From the NCBI GenBank assembly GCA_023375675.1, contig JALQBC010000021.1, positions 310,001 to 374,000 of the forward strand: a stretch of DNA of 64,000 nt, given 5' to 3'. Below, in pieces: positions 23,817 through 35,181 of this stretch; the first letter of the stretch is position 1, and the number at the start of each line of letters is the position of its first letter. The DNA is from Cytospora piceicola. Lineage: Eukaryota; Ascomycota; Sordariomycetes; Diaporthales; Cytosporaceae. The translations under genes were made by a program, and so were the position numbers. Below the pieces are notes generated by a model. It saw only the letters and a program-made list of their open reading frames with translations. It had not been told where the DNA came from and did not search any database.

Positions 23817-26394
23817 TCACAGTTCATCCAGGGGCTCTCCGACAGTATTCACAACAGTGCTGGCATGCGGCTCAACAGGCGCTGCACCCTGACCACTGAC
23901 ATGCTCCTCGTCCTTGACGTGCCGGCCGTTGTCCCCTACGGGGAAGGTGTATCGACCGGTATCGACACCTGTACGCCACCCTGCGGTATGTAACGCCTCT
24001 TCTGCGAGGCGGAGGAGGGCCAGGTCGCTCCCTAAGGTATATAAGTCAGCGCTTGGGTGATCAACGTGGAGAAGTCGATGTCCTGGATGGATTGTTTGCA
24101 CTATCGGCATCATACCCTTGCTACCCATCAAGGAGATACAGATGGGCCTGTATTCTACCGTTTCAGTCACGCGGGACTTGTAGGGTAGCTGAGCGACTGC
24201 AAAAAGGACAGGGTCAGCTATTGGACTATTCCGGATGGAGGCGTTCTTCCTCTGGCTTACAAGGCACAACTATATGAGGCGTCCCGAGCATTGGTGACAG
24301 GAGCTTGGCATCAATACCCTCGATGGCAGTGGGCTCACTATATCACTGTCAGCATTTCGGAAGAATACTGCAAATCACAATCGCCCGTTAAGAAACGCTG
24401 CCAACTTACGCCGGAGGCGTGTCCCGATACCTAGGGCCCTCGGCCGCACAAGGTAATACCATGATCGCATCATCAGACTGCTCATAGCTCAAAGCCATGA
24501 CTGTCTTATTGAACCATGCCTTGAACGTGTCCAGCTGAGCCAAGTAGATGTTGTACTCGTCCTCTGTGATGTTTGCGCCAATGCCCCTGTGAAGTTATTT
24601 CAACACGGTAGCTCACTATATAGTGAGTAAACAGGAGTCATCATACCAGTAGAAGCTAGGAGACGCCTCGACGAATGGCTCCTTGTCAAACGTGTCACGA
24701 TAATCAGCCCTGAACTGGCCTGAGGCCTGGTAATAATCATAGCACAGTGACCAAAATGGGGCCTGGGACACAGAATCAGTCATGTCGAAATTCGTTGAGT
24801 TATCACAAAAATGCTTGCCTTCTGCATATAGTCCTGCAAAGGCTCGACCGTTGCGAACGACTCGGAGGGTGGCTTATCTTGCCACAACTGGGAAAGACTA
24901 AGTTCGGTTCTGCTGACCCCGAGGTGATTTTCCAATTTCTCCACAAATTCATCAACGAGCTGCTGGTGACCAGAGTCGGGGAGGGGGAAGAAGTCGATAG
25001 GGTATATGATCCGTCGAGGTAGTGTCGTGTTTTCAACAGGAATTTCGAGGCTATGCTTGGCCACATGGACAAGGTCCTTTAGACTGCGCCCCAAGAGCCC
25101 AACAGTATCATACCTCCTAATCCAAGAACTCGTCAGTTCTGCTGCTTGACAGATAATGGTCGTAAGGAATATCCTCACGGTGAATTGATCTTGACACCCT
25201 CCAGAGATGCCGACCCAAACGTCGGCCGGATGGCGTGGAGACCATGATAGGCCGCTGGTTCCCTGATACTTCCCGCAGCTAAACCAACCATCCCCAGGAT
25301 GGTACAGTCAACACAAGCACTGTCGAAACCGCAGAGCACACACACACACACAAACACACACAAGGGGATAGAAACTCACAGTCTCCCGCAACAGCATAAT
25401 CAAGCCACTCATACCCAGCAAGAGACGCCGCAGCCCCCGCCGAGCTGGCCCCGGCCTCCTGGTACCCGTCGCCCCTGGGGTTCGCCGGGGACCGGGAGTC
25501 GACCCACCCCGCCCCCGTCGAGAACTGCGCCGCCTTGGTCTTGCCGACGACCACGGCGCCGAGGTCGAGCAGCCTCCGCACGAACGGCGCGCTGGCGCTG
25601 GCCGCGGGGTACAGTTCTGCCCAGGCCCGGCTCGACAGGGTCGTCTTGACGCCTTGGGCGTCGAAGGTGTCTTCGAGCGAGATGCGGGCCCCGGAAAGGG
25701 GCCTCTCGGGGTCGGGGTGGTGGTAGTGCCGGCTGGGAACTGGGATGGCCTTGGAGAGGCCGTCGGAGGACTGCGACGTTGAAGCTCGAAAGCTGTTTAA
25801 TGTGAGCAAGGCGGATTGGGTGGTTCTGTCTGTTTTGAGGGGGAGATTGGTTACCTCTGTGGTTCGTAAAGGTCATCTGGTAACAGGCCGAACGTGAAGG
25901 CGTCGAGGTCGTCAGGGTAGAGTCTCCATGCTTGATGTAGGTTCGGACCACTGAGGAAATATGGTCCGGAGGGCAGCTTGTCTAATCCCTGAGACGAGAT
26001 GTCTCCAGTTGCCAGATGGTATATGGAAGGGAAGCGGCCCAGAAATGGATCAGATGCATTGTCGTCTAGAACACGACGGGATCCTGCCCCTGATGAGGAT
26101 GGCCTCTCGACTATGATGCCAGTGAACTCATCCGTGCAAACGTCGTCATAATCAACGAGGTACTTCAAAGTCCACCACAGTTCCTCGGGGCCGGAGTTGA
26201 CCTCGTGTTCACTCAGAACAACCACTGGGATGATCTGGTCTGCCCTTACACTCTCTTGGACGCTGCCCTGGCGTTATGTTAGCGGTGAGCGGCATAGACC
26301 GTATAAAGCCATATGAAGTACATACTAATATCTGCGGATGCACCAAATAATCCACGCCGGCTACTACGCAAGTTATGAGATGTTTTAATGCCAT
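23817..26394 (-). CDS. Amidase-signature hydrolase with Arp1-type N-terminal domain
   Basis: Nine exons (26394-26326, 26267-25855, 25792-25380, 25278-25179, 25116-24819, 24762-24647, 24586-24410, 24337-24261, 24196-23817) join in consistent phase, giving 680 residues. The fifth intron (24818-24763) needs a GC donor (AAG|GCAAGC). Residues 1-160 resemble the N-terminal domain found in fungal amidases annotated scytalone dehydratase-like Arp1 (YLVHPQILGS...VVVLSEHE). The rest is an amidase-signature domain. Its catalytic triad reads as Lys245 in VVVGKTKAA, Ser278 in GASSAGAAAS and nucleophile Ser302 in GDSAGSIREPA, with the usual 24-residue spacing between the two serines. It should hydrolyse a carboxamide, but the substrate is unknown. 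No signal peptide is evident. The start exon is short (23 codons) and least certain. An imperfect CA repeat (25342-25363) sits in intron 3. Confidence 0.82.
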
Positions 26395-27042
26395 TATCGA
26401 GGCGTGATCAGGGATGCACTCAGGATGTCCAACTGCCGTGACGGTGTACAATTGTGCGCATGATGTCTGTTGAAGATCGATCGTCTTGCATTCCCCGTGA
26501 CTTGACCAGAAACACTCGTGTTCTTAAGTACTGGGCCTAGTGACTTTAGCAATACGAGCCATCCAGGGGCACCCAATTCCAAAACTGAGCGTGGAGACTG
26601 GAGGAATGATCATACGCCTATATTAGACTCCAGCAAGTATTGTACGGTTGTCATATATGATAGACCGCTGCATATTTTGCAACAACTTGGTCGAGATTCT
26701 GTGTGGGATTTGCCAAGTTCACCAAGATGAGGGTGGCTGGAAACCGATGGGCTTTCTAATATGCAAATGTGATTGATTGTGTACAGCAGAACATCCCAGG
26801 CATGTATCAGTAAGACATTTGGACAGGATACTCATATTCATATCGAAATGAGCATTGTCATTAATGCCACCCCGCATGGGAGGCGATGCTCACGGCGACT
26901 GGAGCACATAATCCTGGCAACCATTCCTTGCTGCTGCTCCCAGAACTGACATCTCCAGTCTCTACAGTATTCTCGATGTATATACAGTAAACCGTCCCAT
27001 AAAGGGCGCCTTGTCTCAGTCGTGTCCAAATCCAGCCAAAAT
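26395..27042. other. Intergenic region upstream of the amidase
   Basis: About 0.65 kb lies between the amidase start and the creC stop, both genes on the minus strand. It must carry the amidase promoter and the creC 3' end. I see no gene or repeat. The frame upstream of the chosen amidase ATG stays open for about 40 codons, so a longer N-terminus with another start is possible. Confidence 0.55.
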
Positions 27043-29144
27043 TCAGCTTGCTGAGTGCTCACCGACCTGAGCTGTCGAGTCTGATGGACGGTTCCAAGTC
27101 CGTATATGTCCTATACAGTCAAGGTTAGCGACGTAGCGCAGGGACATAGACAAGAGGTCGAGAAGAGAACCCGTAAGTCCGGGTGGTGTTGACTTACCAG
27201 ACTTGCAACTCGTCATGATAGCTTCCTGCGTGAACGCCAACCAGCACAAGGGGTCCGCATCCACCACCTTCGTCAGCACAGGCGGCAGAATCGCCGTGTT
27301 CGCCCTCGGCTCGACGGGGTGCGGCCCGGTAGAGCCAGCCTCCTCATCTCCCGAAACCACCGAGCTCGACCTTATCCTGGTCGCCGCAGTACCCTGCGTC
27401 TCGGCGCGCGTGAGCCTGGACGCGATCGAGCCGCGCTGCCTCACAGAGGCCGCGCCCGCGCCAGCCCCACCCCTCGGCCGGTGCAGCATGCCGACGCTGA
27501 AGTCCCACAGGCACAGCCTGCGGTCCTCGCCGACGCTGCCGAACCGGTAGTTCTTGTCGTCGCATCTCCAGGGGTCGAACGCGACGGACGTGACCCACGA
27601 GTGGTGGCCCTGGCACCGGGCGATCAGGGTGGATCCGGGAACGTGCCAGATCGAGATGAGGTCGTCTTGGCCGCCGGTCAGGACGTACTTGCCGTCTGGT
27701 GACCAGCAGACGCAGATGAGGCCGCCGTAGTAAGAGTAGAAATGGTCTAGGAGCCTGGAGAGAAAGTCAGCTTCGACTGTAGACGCCACTGAGTCAAGAT
27801 GCCATACTGTTCCTTGAGATAGTCGATAATCCGTAACGAACCATCCTCTGATACCACGGCCAAGTGTCTGTTGTCCGGTGAAAATGCGAATGCATTGATC
27901 CGTTGATTTGAGAGCTTCCACGCTGCTACAGGGTTGAATTTCTGGTTCTTTGAATTGACTGACTTCTGCACCTGAATGCCGTTCTTGGAGGGACCAGCCC
28001 CGTTTGTGACCAATGTCGCCTCGGCCTCGCTGTCATCTTTGCCTTCCTGCTCCGGCGAAAAGACGGCGTCCTCCTTCTCCTTGTCGTAGACCACGAGTGA
28101 CCCGTCCATGTGTGCCGCAAGGAAGAGGTTCTCCGACCCTGGAATCCACTTGATCTGAGCGACTGGAGTCCCGTTTATGACGCCGTTCTTATTCAACCGG
28201 GCATACCTTTGCGACGTGGCTTCCCACCATATTATCTCGCCCGTGGAGAACCCCATTATCACATCAATATGGTTCGCGCTCCTCGTGACCTGGTTTACAT
28301 CATGGCATAGACAGTGTGCCTTCGTGAATAGAACTTTGGTCATGTAGTCGGCCTTATTGGGAGAGGACAGGTCCAGCCATTGAAACGCCCGGTTGATGTT
28401 AGCGAATACGTAGAGTCCGTCCGTCGGACGTTCCTGTATCCTCTTGGAGAGAGTTTCATGCACAATCACTCTGCTGATAAACGACGAATTGCTTTTAGTC
28501 ATGTTGTTCTTGGGTTTCTTCCTCTTGCTAGCATCTTTGGGATTCTGGGTCGCTAGCAGAGCTGTTCCCTCCCCGAAAGCCGGAGCAGAGCCCAATGACA
28601 CGGGCGCATCGCTGGAGTTTGCTCGGCCTTCACTCCCACTAAGCGTCGGGTCCCTCGACGTGTCTTCGTTAGGGTGCTCTTGTATACTAGCATGGCCCAG
28701 GCTCGTTACTGACATGCCCCGGTACTGGATTGCGGCTGGACGGGCATCGAGGTTGAGCAAGGATAATCTGGTCCCGGCAGTTGCTGGCTGGGGATTCGTC
28801 GCGAGAGGGTTCGGGTTTAATATTGGAGCCTCTGACGGATGTGGAGGAGGAGTCGCAAGATGTAGGTCTTCTTTGAGGACGTAGGTACCTGGAGTCCGTC
28901 AAAGAGCTTAGCTTGGGCGCCCATCGTAGAAGCGGGCACACTGCGCAACCTGGGCAGTGAGGGGCCAGTCAAGCTCACCCTCTCCGACTAGAAACTGATC
29001 CTCGGGGTTCGAAAGGATGTTGTTCGTCTCGATCATGGGCGGGATGTGACCAGCACCGACGGCGGCATTGTAGGCTGCCTGGGTGGGATACCGGGGCGGA
29101 GGCGGTAGGACGCTGAGGGCTGTAATCAGCGACATGCTTGACAT
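27043..29144 (-). CDS. creC: Catabolite repression WD40 protein CreC
   Basis: Exons 29144-28979, 28888-27808, 27754-27198 and 27110-27043 join by GTGAGC, GTATGG and GTAAGT donors, with matching phases, into 623 residues. The N-terminus [20 protein letters not shown] and the [16 protein letters not shown] segment rejoined across intron 1 are typical of CreC. WD40 repeats follow, for example [21 protein letters not shown] and [20 protein letters not shown], and the protein ends with an HIRTWNRP repeat. A serine/charged insertion lies between the last repeats. In Aspergillus, CreC binds and stabilises the deubiquitinase CreB, and the pair sustains carbon catabolite repression. The last exon encodes only 21 residues plus part of a codon. 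A short extra 5' exon is possible, since the sequence just upstream ends in CCTAG. Confidence 0.9.
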
Positions 29145-30268
29145 GGTGTTGATGTCCGCGGTAGGGCCTAGGGGCAATACAAGAAGAGAAGAAGAGAAAC
29201 AAGGAGTTGTAGTATAGTAGTAGTAGTAGTAGATATAAGCTCACAACATGATGTCTGTAGTAACGAAGCCTCGGCGTTATAGCTCAGAGCTAGCTAGATT
29301 ATATATCTAACGTTACTTAAGGGGTAAAGGGTAGAGCCCCATCCACAACAGGAGAGGACCTTGACGGTAGTACTGCAAAGTACCTAGGTAACGGTAACGT
29401 TTCAGGATTAGATCCCGTCCTTATACGGCCGGGGTTCGCTTGCGGACTCGTTGCGACCGAATGTGAAATACTGGTCACAGTACGACTCAAGGAGGAGGTT
29501 TGGTAGGTTGACGAGTAATTCACCTGCCAAATGGGGTTGCGCTGGTAACAATATTACGTAGTAACAGCAGCATTGACGGCAAAGTACTTTGGTAGAAGGA
29601 TGAGTCGTCACTGTAAGCCCGGGGCTGTGGTCGTAAGTAGTGAATATCCTTGAGCTGGCATTTGGAGGACGAAACATTGGTGGGTGAGATCAAGTGGAAG
29701 GAAGAGAAACAATACCGCGAGATTTCTCCTATGTAATAGGCCGCTGGAAGGCGGAGAATAGTACCTCGGGCCCGTTGCGCCGGTAAGCCACTGGGGTAGA
29801 GTGAATGAGGGGAAAATTGGAGCACCAGTAAACCATCTAGGTACAGAGGTACATAGTGCCCAGGGTACCTACCTAGGCTAGGTACCTAGGGTAGGTACCT
29901 AGGGTAGATAGGTACCAGTGAATAGATTACCCAGGTATCCCTTGGTGAGCAGGTGAACAATAATGGCTAATGGCTAATGGCGTTTGAAATCAACATGTCT
30001 GTGTGATCACCGTTACGCGCAATTCAATTCGCGGTTGGGTGCTTAAGAGCTCTCACATTAAATTGCCATACATTTCTCTCTCTGCCTCTCACCACTCACC
30101 ACATCGTACCACCCATTGTTACTTTCTCTCTTTGCTCCTACACTATACCTTCGACTAGTCCAATAATCTTTGGCCCACAACCACATTGCAGCAGTTGCGC
30201 CGTAGACTGGTCGCCCCGGCATGGCATTATAGCCCAAACCTTAGGACTCGACCATTACCCGCCTGACC
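29145..30268. promoter_or_regulatory. Divergent upstream region of creC and gem1
   Basis: This 1.1 kb separates two divergent genes. It includes a TAG-trinucleotide run near 29215-29231 and a dense cluster of GGTACCTAGG/CTACCTAGG words at 29840-29935. Toward gem1 it becomes C/T-rich (30060-30265), as in many fungal 5' leaders. No gene is evident in it. Which gene any element serves cannot be told from sequence. Confidence 0.5.
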
Positions 30269-32315
30269 ATGGCAACAGGTCCGTAGACCATGCCACCCTT
30301 TCTCCCTCCTACTGTACTAACTCTCAATCACCAGTGCGGATCTGCGTATGTGGCGATGAGGGTACGGGAAAGTCCAGCCTCATCGCATCGCTTGTCAAAG
30401 ATGTCTTCGTCTCGAACAAGATCCAAGTAAGTGCTGCCCAACCATAGGCAGGGCCAACGAGGCAACCTGCAGCCCTCGTCTACTACTCTCCCACATTTCC
30501 CGTTACTCACACCCTACTCGTCTCCAGGCTGTTCTACCACAGATTACTCTTCCGCCGAGCATCGGAACCCCGGAGAATGTCACTACTACAATCATCGATA
30601 CGTCCGCTCGACCACAAGATCGCAATACCTTGCGGAAGGAAATCCGGAAGTCGAACGTCATCCTCCTCGTCTACTCCGACCACTACAGCTATGAACGGGT
30701 TGCCCTCTTCTGGATGCCCTACTTCCGCTCTCTCGGCGTTAATGTCCCCGTGGTGCTTTGCGCAAACAAGTCCGATCTGACGGGAGACGGGAACACGGCA
30801 CAGGTAGTCGATGAAGAGATACTGCCCGTCATGCACGAGTTTCGGGAGATCGATTCCTGCATAAGAACAAGTGCCAGGGAACACCGGAACGTCAACGAGG
30901 TCTTCTTCCTCTGCCAGAAGGCCGTCACCCACCCTATCGCCCCGCTATTCGACTACAAGGAGGGCAACCTGAAGCCTGCCTGTGCCTCGGCACTCAGGAG
31001 GATATTCTATCTTAGTGACAAGGATCAGGATGGCTTTCTCAGCGACCAAGAAATGCATGATTTCCAGGCCAAGGCTTTCGAGAGGCCTTTGTCCCAGGAG
31101 GACTTGGACAACATCAAACTGACAGTCAGCAAGGCCTCGCCCGGAACAAACTTGGCCAAGGGCGTAGATCTGCAAGGTTTCCTGCGCCTGAACAAGATGT
31201 ATGCGGAGAAGGGTCGCCACGAGACAATATGGATCATTCTGCGGAAGCACCACTACACTGATAGTCTCAGTCTGGAGGACAACTTCTTACACCCGAAATA
31301 CGATGTTCCGGAAAATGCCTCCGCGGAATTGAGCCCTGCCGGCTATCGCTTCTTCATGGACCTGTTCCTGCTCTTCGACAAGGACAATGACGGAGGCTTG
31401 AACGACGAGGAGTTGACTGCACTGTTCAGACCCACGCCTGGCTTACCCCAGTCGTGGACTGACGCGTCGTTTCCATGTTCTACTGTCCGTAACGAGGCCG
31501 GACACACCACCCTACAAGGCTGGCTTGCGCAATGGAGCATGACCACTTTCCTCGAGCCAAAAACGACGCTGGAGTACCTAGCATATCTCGGCTTTGAAGC
31601 TTCGAACCCCAAGGAGTCAACCACAAGTGCACTGAAGTTGACCAAGGCTCGGAAGCGTAGGAGGCGCCCGGGCCGCGTCGAACGAGGCGTCGTGCTCTGC
31701 TACGTCCTTGGTGCCTCGGGCGCAGGAAAATCGTCCCTCCTTGATGCTTTCCTGAACCGACCCTTTGACGCGTTGCATCGCCCAACCATCAAGCCCAGAC
31801 GAGTCGTCAACAGCGTCGAACTCCAAGGCGGCAAACAGTGCTACCTGATCCTGGAGGAACTCGGCGAGCTGGAGCCCGCGATCCTAGAGAACCGTGCCAA
31901 GCTGGACGCCTGCGACCTGATCTGTTACACGTACGACTCCTCAGACCCGGACTCGTTCTCGCATATCGTCGACCTCCGGCAGAAATTCACGCAGCTCGAC
32001 GACCTGCCCTCCATATACGTGGCCCTCAAGGCCGACAAGGACAAGACCACGCAGCGCTGCGAGATGCAGCCCGACGCCTATACCTCGAGCCTGATGATGC
32101 CAACCCCTCTGCACGTGAGTGTCACCTGGGACAGCATCAGTGAGCTCTTTGTGGCCCTGGCCGAGGCTGCGACGAACCCCAGCACGGCGTTCCCCAAGAG
32201 TGAGGAGCCACCGCCCGATATGACGAGTCTTCACGTCGCCTTGGGTGCGGCGGCATGTGCGGCGGTGGCTGCCCTGGTGATATGGCGGCGATCAACTATC
32301 GGACCCTCAGCTTAG
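30269..32315 (+). CDS. gem1: Mitochondrial Rho GTPase (Miro/Gem1)
   Basis: Exons 30269-30278, 30335-30426 and 30528-32315 give 629 residues. The first exon is only 10 nt (ATGGCAACAG) and joins through a GTCCGT donor to a CACCAG acceptor. The N-terminus then reads [18 protein letters not shown], as in other Gem1 proteins. Domain order: N-terminal GTPase (P-loop [10 protein letters not shown], later CANKSDL), EF-hand 1 with the loop [12 protein letters not shown] from about residue 198, EF-hand 2 [12 protein letters not shown] from about 318, second GTPase (P-loop [10 protein letters not shown] from about 429, ALKADKD). A single C-terminal membrane helix lies at about 602-620, followed by [10 protein letters not shown], so the protein is tail-anchored. 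Both EF loops keep their acidic ligands. Gem1 sits in the outer mitochondrial membrane and controls mitochondrial shape and contacts with the ER. Confidence 0.95.
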
Positions 32316-33084
32316 TCCATAGCCGATGAGCGAAAGTTGGTGAAGGGACGAAGGAGCGATTACAAGTTGGCCCAGCCGTCTAGGGAGGAGTAGTCGCTCT
32401 GAATGGAAGGATAAGATGGTCTTATATCTGCATTTCTCGTGGACCCTGGTTATCAGAAGACGTGCGAGGCATTGCTTGGAGTCTTGCATGGGGTTTTTAT
32501 TTTATTTTTAATTTACAATTAGGAGTCAAGACCGGGATGTGGGCTTGTAAGGAGACACTGAAATATGATACCCACCTCAGACAAACCAAACATCGTTCAT
32601 AAAAATAAGTTGGGACTAATCACCTCTCACTGATGGATCCAATGGGCTCACTGTTGGACCGAGAAGTGTGTATCATCTCTCATCGGTCTCGCGTGCACAA
32701 GCCGCAGTTACGGATGCACAACGGACGACATCACGTACAAAGATGGACCCGGTTCTGGAATCTCGGGAGTTCTTATGGCGCTCAGACTTCTAAAGCCCTC
32801 CGCACGGAGGCATCCAGTTCATATGAGTTGGGCGTTTGAAATACCCCATAAGATATGGTACCGCCTGCATGGCCGAACTGATTTGCATTATAACTTCATC
32901 ATATTTGTCTTCCCTGTTTGAGACTTTGCTAGCGGCCATGACGGCTTGCTTCTCGATGGCTGTCTCCTGGTCGACACCACTTTCAAGCTGGGTGGAACAC
33001 GAGCTCGCCGGGCTAGAAGAGTGAGCTTTCGAATGCGCGGGAGAGAAATAACCATGCTCGTTCGACCCGCCTTCGGTTCTCATC
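32316..33084. other. Convergent intergenic region gem1 / abd1
   Basis: This 0.77 kb holds the 3' ends of two convergent genes, including an AT-rich stretch (32493-32520) near the gem1 end. I see no gene in it. Confidence 0.6.
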
Positions 33085-34473
33085 TTATACCTTATAGAAG
33101 CAGAATCCCACGTAGAACGCCGCGGCCTCCATCTCCTCCGGCGTGACCAGGAGCTCACCTCCATGCCTGTCGCGCACCCCCATCCGCTCGCTCAGGGGTC
33201 CCAGAGTTGGGTCATCCTTCTCAGTGTTCCAGATGTCGGTGAATGATTTGTGGTACTGGAGCTCGAGGTTGTAGTCCTCGGCCAGCGCTCGGAATGCCTC
33301 CCATGGCACCACGTACTCGGGCACCTCCTCGACGGCCTCGTGCAGGAAGAAGCTGTACTTCCAGCCGAATGGCGGGCGGAAGATTCCGTCCTCTGGGGTC
33401 TTGCCAGGGAACCTAACTCGGTAGATCTCGTTGCCCCACTCGGCGGTCTCTTCTGCCTCGCCTTCTTCTTTCTCCTCTCCCTCTTCGGTCTCGCCATCTT
33501 CCTTGGCTTCGTCTTCTTTGGGGTCCTCCGCAGCTTTCTCAGCCTTGGCCTTCTGCTTTTCGTTGAACTTTCGGACTTCCTCGCCGATGACGTCCGAGTT
33601 GGGTATGGTTCCGATAAAACGGCCCCCCTTCTTCAGCGAGCCCGCCACGTTCTTCAGCATTTGCCGCGCCTTGGCCTCGGTCTCAAAAGCGTAGTGCATG
33701 CAGAACATCATAGAGACCACGTCGAACCCACGGTCACTGCTGATATTGGACTGCGTGAAGCCGACCTGCCGTATGATCTCAATGTCCTCAATGGGCTCTC
33801 CAAAGCAATCCTTGACGTGAAACCGGGCCTCGAACAGGCGTGGTTGCGGGCGGCGATACTGTCCCCCACGGCCGCCGCCCCTGCCACTATGCCGATCCCG
33901 CTGCGCCATGCTCCTATACCTCTCCTTGGCCTGGTCGATCGAGATGTCCGCCGGGTCCAGTCCCACATACAGCTCCACCGTCTGCGGCGCCTGCTGCCAC
34001 TTGCCCAGGTCACCACCCTTGCCGCACCCTATGTCGAGGATCAGCAGCTCGCTCCCGGACGACATGCCCCTCTCGAAGGCGCCGGGCGTGTGGTCCTCGT
34101 CGGGGGCGAACTTCTGTATGATGCAGCTCTTGACCCAGTTGTTGAAGGAGCGCAGGCCCTTGATGCGGCTGTCCGTCTTGCGCCAGTCGCGGCCGCGCTC
34201 GGGCACGGCGTTGTAGTGCGCGCGGACGACGTCGTTGATGGCGTGGCGCTGGGTCTCGGTCTGGGCCGTGGCGGCCGCCAGCTCGCGCTCGCGCTCGATG
34301 GCGCGCTGCCGGAGCTCCTCGCGCTGGGCGTCGGTGATGCGGGCCCGCTGGCCGGGGCGCTTCAGCTTGCGCGGCTGCTCGGAGCCCGAGGGCGAGTTGC
34401 TCCGCTGGCGCTTCTTTGCGGGCGCGAGGGCCTTGGCGTCGTAGGGCTGGGGGAGGTCGTCTCCGCCGGCCAT
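33085..34473 (-). CDS. abd1: mRNA cap guanine-N7 methyltransferase
   Basis: A single exon of 462 residues starts at the ATG at 34473 (MAGGDDLPQPYDA); the frame upstream is open but has no ATG. Residues about 10-75 are basic and disordered (KKRQRSNSPSG). The methyltransferase domain contains the S-adenosylmethionine motif LDIGCGKGGDL at about 146-156, preceded by RSFNNWVKSCII. It continues with DVVSMMFCMHYAFE and GGRFIGTIPNSD, and ends with GFCFYKV. An acidic Lys/Glu insertion at about 325-362 is a common variable site. The enzyme adds the N7 methyl group to the guanosine cap of nuclear transcripts. It is divergent from rpn7. Confidence 0.95.
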   Translation of the reverse strand: MAGGDDLPQPYDAKALAPAKKRQRSNSPSGSEQPRKLKRPGQRARITDAQREELRQRAIERERELAAATAQTETQRHAINDVVRAHYNAVPERGRDWRKTDSRIKGLRSFNNWVKSCIIQKFAPDEDHTPGAFERGMSSGSELLILDIGCGKGGDLGKWQQAPQTVELYVGLDPADISIDQAKERYRSMAQRDRHSGRGGGRGGQYRRPQPRLFEARFHVKDCFGEPIEDIEIIRQVGFTQSNISSDRGFDVVSMMFCMHYAFETEAKARQMLKNVAGSLKKGGRFIGTIPNSDVIGEEVRKFNEKQKAKAEKAAEDPKEDEAKEDGETEEGEEKEEGEAEETAEWGNEIYRVRFPGKTPEDGIFRPPFGWKYSFFLHEAVEEVPEYVVPWEAFRALAEDYNLELQYHKSFTDIWNTEKDDPTLGPLSERMGVRDRHGGELLVTPEEMEAAAFYVGFCFYKV

Positions 34474-35181
34474 GGTGACGGCAGGGAGGCGAGGAGGAGA
34501 AGGTACGAGGGGTGTGGCTGGCAACTGGTGGTTTGACGGTACTTCGGAGTGAAGGGAAGAAAGGTGGTGTGGGATTGCTGGTGGTAGTTATGACACCGGC
34601 TGAGTCTCGATGAGGACCTTTGTCTTCCTCGAGAAGGGCAGAAATAAGGAATTATATCGCAGTTGACCTGCAAATCGGGGAGGAGCCGGTTGAGTGGTGA
34701 CAGAGATTAAGTAAAGTTGACTGAGTGACGCAGGAACAGGAACAAAAGGGGGACCGATTAATCGGTCGGTCTGGTCATTGATTGAAGTTTACTTACCTTA
34801 GCTACTGCGGATGGATGTACCCATGTACCGAGAGGGCACCTACTGTACATAACAGTAGGCATCTGGACACCCAAACGGGCAGGCGGAATGGTACGTACCG
34901 ACCCACCCCCCGGTGCGTGCTGCCCCCAGGTGCACGGGCATTACGGAAGCTCTGCCGCCTGCTGTCGCTGCTGCTGTCTGCTGTCTGCTGTCTGTCAGCC
35001 TCTCGTCAGTGACATCGGAGAGCTGCAGTTCACTCCATTTCAGTTCTTCCCATACAACTTCCCAACATCCAACCTCTACGCCAACACAACAACCAACCCC
35101 CATCTTACTTCCTTTACACTTGCCCTCTTCTCCCTCATCCACACCCAACCTCCGATCTCAATTAATTCGACTTTCGCAACA
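34474..35181. promoter_or_regulatory. Shared divergent promoter region abd1 / rpn7
   Basis: About 0.7 kb separates the two start codons. Toward rpn7 the leader is CT-rich and contains a CTGCTGTCTG-type repeat (34961-35000). A TTACCTTAGC motif lies near 34794. I found no GGTGGCAAA element, the Rpn4 site used by yeast proteasome genes. Confidence 0.5.

Noticed and set aside
33250..34536. Plus-strand open frame of 428 codons
   Set aside because: Antisense to abd1, whose methyltransferase motifs are unmistakable; Leu/Val/Ala-rich composition is typical of a shadow frame.
34474..35181. Rpn4-type proteasome element (GGTGGCAAA) before rpn7
   Set aside because: Neither the element nor its complement is present; only partial matches.
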